From a virus: DNA of 23,649 nucleotides. Of the stretch, positions 1 to 4,310 are shown in pieces. A program made the translations under genes and the position numbers. The number at the start of each line of letters is the position of its first letter. The stretch's first letter is position 1. The notes under the pieces were generated by a model that saw only the letters and a list, made by a program, of their open reading frames with translations, did no database searches and was not told the origin of the DNA. The DNA lies in IMG/VR virus record IMGVR_UViG_3300025030_001414, positions 1 to 23,649 of that record. One strand, 5' to 3'.

Positions 1-11
1 TGTTTCTCGGT

Positions 12-50
12 CTCTCTCTGTCTGTCTCTCTTCCTTCCTTGCTTGCTTTC
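12..50. repeat. low-complexity tetranucleotide tract
   Basis: Short runs of TCTC, GTCT, TTCC and TTGC units follow one another here. The 1-189 stretch downstream of the integrase stop holds no convincing gene, and I see no clear terminator in it. An attachment site is often found beside an integrase gene, but I cannot identify one from this sequence alone. Confidence 0.5.
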
Positions 51-189
51 ACTCACCATCGTTCACTTCTAACGTTACGGACGTCAGCACACTTCTTCTG
101 TCTCACTGAGCTACTCTGGCTATATCTCTCTCGCGCACCCACTCGCTTATCACCCACCAGACTCACCACGTTTGACCAGGGCAAGAACT

Positions 190-1098
190 TCACACCCTAT
201 CCTTCTCCCACACCGCATCATAATCAACATCGTCATGGACATACATCTTCGCCGTGATGCTAGGGTCCGCATGTCCCAGAAAGCGACTCGTTGCCGTGAG
301 GCTCACACCCTTCACGATATGAAGGTCAGTCGCCCGACTGTGGCGCATGGTGTGAGGACTGATGTTCAGACCCATCTTACAACCCACCCGCTTAATCACC
401 TTGAACACACCATTACGAGATAACGGTTCACCGTCTTTCTTCTCAAAGAGCCAGGTACGAGGCACCAGTCCAGGGTACGCGTATCGGATGTCATCATACA
501 AGTCACACGGTATCTCCAGATGACGAGGCTTCCGTCCCTTGCCCCAGACCAGGACGCGCACGCGGTCATCGCTCACCTCACAATCCTTTACGCGTGCTGT
601 CACCATCTCCGTGACACGGCACCCCGTCTTAAACAGAAAGCGAAGAATCACTTGCGTCTTTTCAGATGCGACCGCGATGAGAGACATCACCTGGTCTTCC
701 GTCAAGCACATATCACGCCGTATCGACTTCTCAGTCCGATACGTGGGTATCTGCTCAAACACCTTCTCAACGATCAAGCGACGACTTCGACTATCCCCCC
801 CCACTTGAGCGCGAATGACCTTGAGAAGGGCATATTTGTGGAGGTTCAGACTACTCGGCGAGAACTTCCACCGTAACCCATTGAAGTACAGACGCAAGCT
901 CTCCTCACCCACCGAAAGACCATGCTCTGTGAGAAACGCGTTAAAGCAAGCAACCACCTCACAATACGTTTCCCGTGACCGCTCCATCAACCCACTCTTA
1001 CCATCGTGTACCGTGAGATAGTCTATGATTCGGGCATCAAGCTGCAACAGGTCATCTGATGTATCAACAATCACTGGAAGGTTCATCATTTCAGTCAC
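190..1098 (-). CDS. int: tyrosine recombinase / phage integrase
   Basis: A 302-residue site-specific recombinase that would integrate and excise the phage genome. The N-terminal part (about residues 20-120) looks like a SAM-like core-binding domain. The catalytic domain shows the full active-site set: Arg161 in GCRVTEM, Lys188/190 in WGKGRK, His249 and Arg252 in SPHTMRHSRAT, His276 in FLGHADPSIT, and nucleophile Tyr286 in KMYVHDD. Length fits XerC/D-like phage integrases, which lack the arm-binding domain of lambda Int. The frame opens at GTG 1098, which overlaps the stop of the preceding gene (GTGA). ATG at 1089 is an alternative, with AAAGG about 11 nt upstream. It is the last gene of the leftward operon. 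All catalytic residues are present, so it is probably active. Confidence 0.95.
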   Translation of the reverse strand: MTEMMNLPVIVDTSDDLLQLDARIIDYLTVHDGKSGLMERSRETYCEVVACFNAFLTEHGLSVGEESLRLYFNGLRWKFSPSSLNLHKYALLKVIRAQVGGDSRSRRLIVEKVFEQIPTYRTEKSIRRDMCLTEDQVMSLIAVASEKTQVILRFLFKTGCRVTEMVTARVKDCEVSDDRVRVLVWGKGRKPRHLEIPCDLYDDIRYAYPGLVPRTWLFEKKDGEPLSRNGVFKVIKRVGCKMGLNISPHTMRHSRATDLHIVKGVSLTATSRFLGHADPSITAKMYVHDDVDYDAVWEKDRV

Positions 1099-1421
1099 AA
1101 CCTTTCAAACACCCCTTCCCATACCCCCACGCAAGACAGTACATCTCTCCTATACGTCCAGCCCTTCCCTTGCAGAAATCGCTTTAACCAGCCAATATCC
1201 GCAACGCGGATTTCTCCGCGCTTAGAATGCAGGATGACAGTCAGTTGGATATTCCCAATTCGCGTCGTTTGCATCTGAAGCATCGGCTTGATGAAGCGAC
1301 GCATCCCATCCTTCAGACAGGCATTAACGGCTTTCTCATTCATTGCCTGCGACTTCAGGAATTGAGTTTGCTTATTTCTGTCCAGGTAAAACTTCACGCT
1401 TTTTTTATCCTTCAGGAGCAT
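1095..1421 (-). CDS. hypothetical basic protein upstream of integrase
   Basis: A 108-residue protein I do not recognise. It is rich in Lys and Arg with a long charged N-terminal stretch (KDKKSVKFYLDRNKQTQ), no evident membrane segment and no clear motif. Its stop overlaps the integrase start, and its start lies inside the end of the preceding gene, so it sits in a translationally coupled operon. By position it could help recombination (an excisionase-like or accessory role), but no sequence feature shows this. A TTG at 1424 and a later in-frame ATG near 1343 are other possible starts. Confidence 0.6.
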   Translation of the reverse strand: MLLKDKKSVKFYLDRNKQTQFLKSQAMNEKAVNACLKDGMRRFIKPMLQMQTTRIGNIQLTVILHSKRGEIRVADIGWLKRFLQGKGWTYRRDVLSCVGVWEGVFERL

Positions 1422-1599
1422 CAATCACAGCCTGGGGTGGCTGACAAAGCTCCATGATATTCACCAAACACTTGAGTTCAGCGAATGATGCCAAACCATC
1501 AATCTGAACCTTATCTTTTTCCTCCCACCTAAACCAGAAATTAAAGAGGAGTCCAGATTCATGTATGATGCGCTCTGCTGTTTCGACAAAATCTTCCAT
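1405..1599 (-). CDS. hypothetical small acidic protein
   Basis: A 64-residue protein of unknown function starting MEDFVETAERIIHESG. The ATG at 1599 is chosen because GGAAGGA lies 4 nt upstream. The frame stays open for 18 more codons upstream, but those codons read through a short-repeat tract (MLNLSFIIQHF) and look like repeat-derived extension. The residues LLFNFWFRWEEKD suggest a beta-strand or hydrophobic core rather than a membrane span. It overlaps the next gene by 17 nt. No family recognised. Confidence 0.55.
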   Translation of the reverse strand: MEDFVETAERIIHESGLLFNFWFRWEEKDKVQIDGLASFAELKCLVNIMELCQPPQAVIDAPEG

Positions 1600-1621
1600 T
1601 GAGTCCTTCCGTAGAGTGAGG

Positions 1622-1683
1622 AAATGCTGAATGATAAATGATAAATTCAGCATTCAACACTCATCATTTATCATTCAGCATTT
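1622..1683. repeat. short-repeat tract forming a perfect 21-bp inverted repeat
   Basis: The arms 1622-1642 and 1663-1683 are exact reverse complements, separated by 20 nt. The tract is built of ATTCAGCATT and ATCATTTATC units, and more copies follow to about 1710. It lies between two leftward genes, so the operon mRNA could fold into a long hairpin here. The same repeat style recurs at 8410-8475. It may dampen or terminate transcription or stabilise mRNA ends, or simply be an inserted repeat. Confidence 0.75.
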
Positions 1684-1715
1684 CTTTAGCATTCAGCATT
1701 TCTTCATTTCTGAGT

Positions 1716-2192
1716 TCAATCACGACCCCCCCAAGCCCACAGGAGCCGACGCCATCGGGACACGCTGCGTATCGCCTGCCGTTCGTTGACTGCACCCGCA
1801 AGCAGGCATTCTAGGGTGTCAATGCGGTCTTTTGCGAACGCGGCATCAGAAACAGCACGGGCAGTTGACGTCTCCAATTCATCCAGCAGCCTATCCACCT
1901 CGCCCTGTAACTTCTCCGACATCTGCTGGAAAGCAAAACGCGCCTCCTCCAGTTCGATAGACATCTGGGCGTTAGCATGGTCAGCCGCTAACGCCCTCTC
2001 ACGCACGGGGTCGATGTCAAGTATCCAGTGGCTTTCACCGCGTCCAGGCTGCTCACTCACAGAAGCACCCAGGACAAGCATGAGATCGACCAGCTTGGGA
2101 TAGCTAGTTTCGGGGAACGCGATGGATTGCCCATCAATTACGATGGACACCTTCGCCTTTAGGGGTCCATGGTCAATGATTGAGATTTGCAT
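1716..2192 (-). CDS. hypothetical coiled-coil protein
   Basis: A 158-residue protein without a recognised family. The first 60 residues look like a small beta-rich domain (MQISIIDHGP, VSIVIDGQSIAF). Residues about 76-134 form a likely coiled coil (MSIELEEARFAFQQMSEKL, then VDRLLDELE). The tail has a basic, Trp-rich end (SRWRRLLWAWGGRD) that could contact membrane or nucleic acid. It starts 9 nt after the stop of the upstream gene with only a weak ribosome binding site, consistent with coupled translation. A 105-codon frame on the other strand is a shadow. Confidence 0.65.
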   Translation of the reverse strand: MQISIIDHGPLKAKVSIVIDGQSIAFPETSYPKLVDLMLVLGASVSEQPGRGESHWILDIDPVRERALAADHANAQMSIELEEARFAFQQMSEKLQGEVDRLLDELETSTARAVSDAAFAKDRIDTLECLLAGAVNERQAIRSVSRWRRLLWAWGGRD

Positions 2193-2200
2193 GGCGATTT

Positions 2201-2482
2201 CTACTCATGTGACTTTTTTATAGCACGGTTGAGCCAGAGTGATGTTTCTTCCAGCCTCTCAATGGCTTTAAGGACATGGTCATATTGAGAAAAACAACCA
2301 CCTTCCACGTTAAGCTCCTCCAGAAAACCGTCCTGACTCATTTTGCGAATCCAGTTGTCTACAATAATTGAGATATCAATGAGCCACATCTGGGAAGCTG
2401 AAAGCTTATAGGTGATTTTCACGGGCGATTGTAAAAGCTGTTGTGTAAGATCTTCGGACACTGTTTCAGATTGGGGTTTCAT
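2201..2482 (-). CDS. hypothetical protein
   Basis: A 93-residue acidic, helical protein starting MKPQSETVSEDLTQQLLQ. The ATG at 2482 is chosen because a strong TGGAGG lies about 8 nt upstream, although the frame runs open to 2653. Residues 30-90 (MWLIDISIIVDNWIRKMSQ, then HVLKAIERLEETSLWLNRAI) suggest a helical bundle. There are no membrane spans, Cys clusters or known motifs. It starts 2 nt beyond the stop of a 26-codon frame, in a tightly packed operon. Function unknown. Confidence 0.6.
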   Translation of the reverse strand: MKPQSETVSEDLTQQLLQSPVKITYKLSASQMWLIDISIIVDNWIRKMSQDGFLEELNVEGGCFSQYDHVLKAIERLEETSLWLNRAIKKSHE

Positions 2483-2484
2483 TT

Positions 2485-2565
2485 CTATACCTCCATTAAA
2501 GCGATTGTGCCGAGAGGGGCTGTGTACCCAACCGTCTGGCACCTTCCACGCCGATAATCGCACAT
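2485..2565 (-). CDS. candidate 26-residue mini-protein
   Basis: A very short frame starting MCDYRRGRCQTVGYT. Its ATG overlaps the upstream stop (TGAATG), and CGGAGG lies about 10 nt upstream. It ends 2 nt before the next gene. Its first residues echo those of the preceding small gene (MCDYYRRKARD), which suggests a shared start module. Alternatively it may only serve translational coupling. At 26 codons it may not be a functional protein. Confidence 0.35.
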   Translation of the reverse strand: MCDYRRGRCQTVGYTAPLGTIALMEV

Positions 2566-2703
2566 TCAGAACAACCTCCGTATTAGGGAAATGACTCCGT
2601 ACCATACTCCAAGAGAGAGGGAGATACCCGCGCCCCATATAGCGAGGCGGCATAAGATTTCGAGTGAGGTATCACGGGCTTTGCGACGATAATAATCACA
2701 CAT
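2566..2703 (-). CDS. small single-span membrane protein
   Basis: A 45-residue frame with AAAGGAG about 6 nt before ATG 2703. It begins MCDYYRRKARDTSLEILC, then has a hydrophobic segment from about residue 16 to 41 (AIWGAGISLSLGVWYGVIS), and ends with RRLF. A basic N-terminus before one hydrophobic helix predicts an inner-membrane mini-protein. Such proteins in temperate phages can be superinfection-exclusion factors or holin-like peptides, but nothing here identifies the role. Its stop overlaps the start of the 26-codon frame. Confidence 0.5.
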   Translation of the reverse strand: MCDYYRRKARDTSLEILCRLAIWGAGISLSLGVWYGVISLIRRLF

Positions 2704-2778
2704 TGACTGGCTCCTTTCGTGCCTCTTTTCGGGTCCTCAGCGTTTCTAGTAGGTTGGCCACGTATCCGATGCAGGGGT

Positions 2779-2997
2779 TTAAGCCATGCCCGTAAACCGT
2801 AACTGTTGGGCCTCAACCGTAATATCAAACCTCTCGCCGCGCAGGAAGTGAAAGAGGCCGACGACATCTGACACCTGCTCGGGGGTATCCAAGCCGACGT
2901 CAAGGATGAGTCGCACAAATTCGGGTTTCTTGATAGTGCCATCCTCCGCAAGTTGCGCGGGGGTGATGGCGATTTTGTTAATGGTTGCTTGCATCAT
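2779..2997 (-). CDS. hypothetical 72-residue protein
   Basis: A small protein starting MMQATINKIAITPAQL, with GGAGGAG 4 nt before the first ATG. It overlaps the 3' end of the ribbon-helix-helix gene by 20 nt, so the two are probably translated together. The sequence alternates short predicted strands and helices (FVRLILDVGLDTPEQVSDVV, RFDITVEAQQLRF). Cys, membrane spans and recognisable motifs are absent. The tight overlap suggests a functional partner of the regulator, for instance an antitoxin/toxin or co-regulator pair, but the sequence gives no direct support. Confidence 0.65.
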   Translation of the reverse strand: MMQATINKIAITPAQLAEDGTIKKPEFVRLILDVGLDTPEQVSDVVGLFHFLRGERFDITVEAQQLRFTGMA

Positions 2998-3196
2998 CAG
3001 GCTCCTCCGTGGTGTGCATCAAGGGCATCTCAGGCGGGCAATAGCGTAGGCTGGACTGGCGCACAGCTAGAATTAGGTCGAGGTACTGATCCACCGCTCG
3101 ACGGATAGCCTCTGCTATCGGGATGCCCGTCTCTTTCGACAGGTCTTTGAGTTGCGTGTATTGCGTGTCGGTGAATGATGTTTGGAATTGTATCAT
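2978..3196 (-). CDS. ribbon-helix-helix (CopG/Arc-like) DNA-binding protein
   Basis: A 72-residue regulator. Residues 1-45 show the ribbon-helix-helix pattern: a short strand (IQFQTSFTDTQ), helix A (YTQLKDLSKETG), a turn and helix B (IPIAEAIRRAVDQYL). Members of this family dimerise and insert the paired strand into the major groove. ATG 3196 is chosen over upstream in-frame ATGs because the consensus promoter -10 lies only 6 nt before it, so the transcript would be leaderless or nearly so. Two 9-bp direct repeats around the -10 are likely operators, which suggests autoregulation. It heads the leftward operon leading to the integrase. Confidence 0.85.
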   Translation of the reverse strand: MIQFQTSFTDTQYTQLKDLSKETGIPIAEAIRRAVDQYLDLILAVRQSSLRYCPPEMPLMHTTEEPDDASNH

Positions 3197-3232
3197 ATCA
3201 GTATTATACAACATCATATCAAGCCGTGTCAA
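3192..3232 (-). promoter_or_regulatory. consensus promoter with paired operator-like repeats
   Basis: On the minus strand, -35 TTGACA (3227-3232) and -10 TATAAT (3203-3208) are separated by 18 nt. The start codon of the ribbon-helix-helix gene (3194-3196) lies 6 nt after the -10, predicting leaderless mRNA. Two exact copies of TGATATGAT (minus strand; plus-strand ATCATATCA at 3192-3200 and 3213-3221) are 21 bp apart, two helical turns, and flank the -10. That spacing is typical for cooperative repressor binding. Confidence 0.8.
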
Positions 3233-3579
3233 TAAAATTCACACCGCATGCCTGCCCGCCTTCCGATTTCTCCGAGCAAGCGAATCTGCGAATCTTGTCC
3301 GCCCATTCGCTTATTCGTGCTTTGTGATACAGCCAACTCTGAAAAGCATGAGTGGTCAAGGAACGAGGCGAACCCCTGAACGGAGGACACATCATATTCC
3401 AAAAGGCAAAATGGACAGGTTATCGTTCCCTTCACCACCGAGATTCGGATCATTGCTTCGCCTTCTTCATTCTGAAAGACGGCTTCGCCTTCTTCTTTCA
3501 GCAAGACGGCTTCGCCTTCTTCATTCTGAAAGACGGCTTCGGTTTTCCCACTTATCATTAAGCATTCATCACCCATCAT
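3229..3579 (-). CDS. small C2HC zinc-finger protein with repeat-expanded N-terminus
   Basis: A 116-residue protein. AGGAGG lies 6 nt before ATG 3579, which supports this start inside the end of the preceding gene. Residues 14-41 are three in-frame copies of a nine-residue unit (EAVFQNEEG, EAVLLKEEG, EAVFQNEEG). A zinc-finger-like part follows: TCPFC (Cys55, Cys58) with LDHSC (His76, Cys78). The C-terminal part reads through another short repeat (GCGAAT units near 3279-3320). The original gene was probably a short zinc-finger protein later enlarged by repeats at both ends. It stops at the promoter of the ribbon-helix-helix gene. Function unknown; nucleic-acid binding is plausible. Confidence 0.6.
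   Translation of the reverse strand: MMGDECLMISGKTEAVFQNEEGEAVLLKEEGEAVFQNEEGEAMIRISVVKGTITCPFCLLEYDVSSVQGFASFLDHSCFSELAVSQSTNKRMGGQDSQIRLLGEIGRRAGMRCEFY
3279..3320. repeat. GCGAAT-type short repeats with inverted copy
   Basis: AGCGAAT, TGCGAAT and the inverted ATTCGCT and ATTCG occur within about 40 nt. The same motif family is more extensive at 15131-15220. It forms the end of the zinc-finger reading frame, just upstream of the leftward operon promoter. Confidence 0.5.
3455..3535. repeat. three tandem 27-bp repeats
   Basis: Units at 3455-3481, 3482-3508 and 3509-3535 each begin GCTTCGCCTTCTTC and end AAGACG, followed by a partial fourth copy. Units 1 and 3 are identical and the middle unit differs at a few positions. 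The period is 27 nt, so the reading frame of the minus-strand gene is kept. A detached copy lies at 4021-4052. Confidence 0.9.
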
Positions 3580-3850
3580 TTCCCACCTCCTTTTCTTTAA
3601 TGCGTTCTCCCGCCCTGCGGACCTCATTCTGATAAGATTCACGCAGGAATGGGATGCAATTTGCCTTTGATAAGAAACTCATTGTAGGAATAATCGCCAG
3701 CAGTTCTGATTTGATCTCAGTGATAAGCTCACGCTCGGCATCAGTGAGCGCACGACTCGTGCGGATTTTGTCACCCTCGACAGAGAGGGTTAGCCCATCA
3801 GCTTCCCACTGGCGAAGGACAAGCAGAAGTCGGTTAGTTTCAGGTATCAT
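3569..3850 (-). CDS. TubC_N-like small protein
   Basis: A 93-residue protein. Residues 5-50 (LLLVLRQWEADGLTLSVEGD, then ALTDAERELITEIKSELLAI) resemble the TubC N-terminal docking fold. That pattern is a helix, then a GLxLxVxGDKI hairpin, then LTxxxxxxIxxxKxELL. It is known from synthetase docking regions and also from small phage and plasmid proteins near replication genes. The C-terminal 40 residues are basic and helical. ATG 3850 is chosen because GGAGG lies 7 nt upstream. It sits between the replication gene and the zinc-finger gene, so a role in protein-protein docking at the replisome is possible but inferred. Confidence 0.6.
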   Translation of the reverse strand: MIPETNRLLLVLRQWEADGLTLSVEGDKIRTSRALTDAERELITEIKSELLAIIPTMSFLSKANCIPFLRESYQNEVRRAGERIKEKEVGNDG

Positions 3851-3929
3851 CAAATCCCCTCCTTAACCCCTCGTTTCATTTGCAAAAAGCCTTACAATTT
3901 CCTGCATATCTGCTATGAGCCGCTGGGCA

Positions 3930-3991
3930 TGTTAGGAGTGTTAGGAGAAAAGACAGCAGCGCCTCCAGCAGAACAGATCGAGAAGTTTCAT
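3930..3991 (-). pseudogene. possible remnant of a cytosine-5 DNA methyltransferase start
   Basis: The minus strand from ATG 3991 reads MKLLDLFC, then WRRCCLFS and a stop. MKLLDLFC is the usual opening of phage cytosine-5 methyltransferases, which continue G-A-G-G-A-A-V. One base after the Cys codon, the other frame reads GGA GGC GCT GCT GTC (GGAAV). A five-base deletion within an ancestral GGAGCT would give exactly this sequence. The rest of the gene is missing. Further down, a short open stretch (QRLIADMQEIVRLFANETRG) ends in the ribosome binding site of the next gene and may be the tail of a second eroded gene. Confidence 0.4.
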
Positions 3992-3993
3992 TT

Positions 3994-4122
3994 TTAGCCC
4001 CCCGCATTCACGCATACAGGTTCGCCTTCTTCATTCTGAAAGACGGCTTCGCACAATTCCTTTGTATACGATGAGTGTACCTTTGTGTGTGATCGTACAC
4101 TAACCTCAAAGCCACGCGGCAT
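3994..4122 (-). other. 42-codon open frame of doubtful status
   Basis: A short frame starting MPRGFEVSVRSHTK and ending CVNAGG, 2 nt before the methyltransferase-like remnant. It contains one copy of the dispersed repeat in the same reading frame (EAVFQNEEGE) as in the zinc-finger gene. AGGA lies upstream of its ATG. Because it overlaps the iteron-like sites and a repeat insertion, I regard it as probably not a functional gene. Confidence 0.2.
4021..4052. repeat. dispersed single copy of the 27-bp repeat
   Basis: The 31 bases from 4021 match those beginning at 3457 in the tandem array. The copy lies alone in the gene-poor 3851-4239 stretch, showing that the element can move or be copied outside the array. 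Confidence 0.85.
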
Positions 4123-4310
4123 CTACATCCTAGAGGGTATAAGCAACATTTTAGTGTACCTTAGTGTACCTTTTGCCCCCACTACAACGCGAGGACCCAG
4201 GAGCTCAAAAGGGCTGGCAAAAAGTACACTACACTAAAATCAAATCAGCTCTGAACCCGCATGGCCATTGCCCACGTGACCAGTGTAGGGTTGTTCCAAA
4301 GGTACACTAA
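4074..4310. repeat. iteron-like cluster of TTAGTGTACC sites
   Basis: TTAGTGTACC occurs as two head-to-tail copies at 4151-4160 and 4161-4170, and inverted (GGTACACTAA) at 4301-4310. Near-matches are AGTGTACC at 4074-4081, GTACACTAA at 4095-4103 and AGTACACT at 4223-4230. The set straddles the 3' end of the primase-helicase gene. Clusters of short direct repeats beside a replication gene are typical of initiator binding sites, so this is a candidate replication origin or replication-control locus. Confidence 0.6.

Noticed and set aside
39-257. Plus-strand open frame of 72 codons at the left edge
   Set aside because: Low-complexity composition, no ribosome binding site, and it runs into the integrase on the other strand.
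1786-2103. Plus-strand open frame of 105 codons
   Set aside because: Fully antisense to the coiled-coil gene; Ser/Arg-rich translation typical of a shadow frame.
2583-2951. Minus-strand open frame of 122 codons
   Set aside because: Overlaps two better supported frames (2779-2997 and 2566-2703), has no ribosome binding site, and its composition looks random.
3123-3632. Plus-strand open frame of 169 codons across the 27-bp repeats
   Set aside because: Length comes from the repeats (RLRLLHSERR units); it crosses a promoter and two genes on the other strand and lacks a ribosome binding site.
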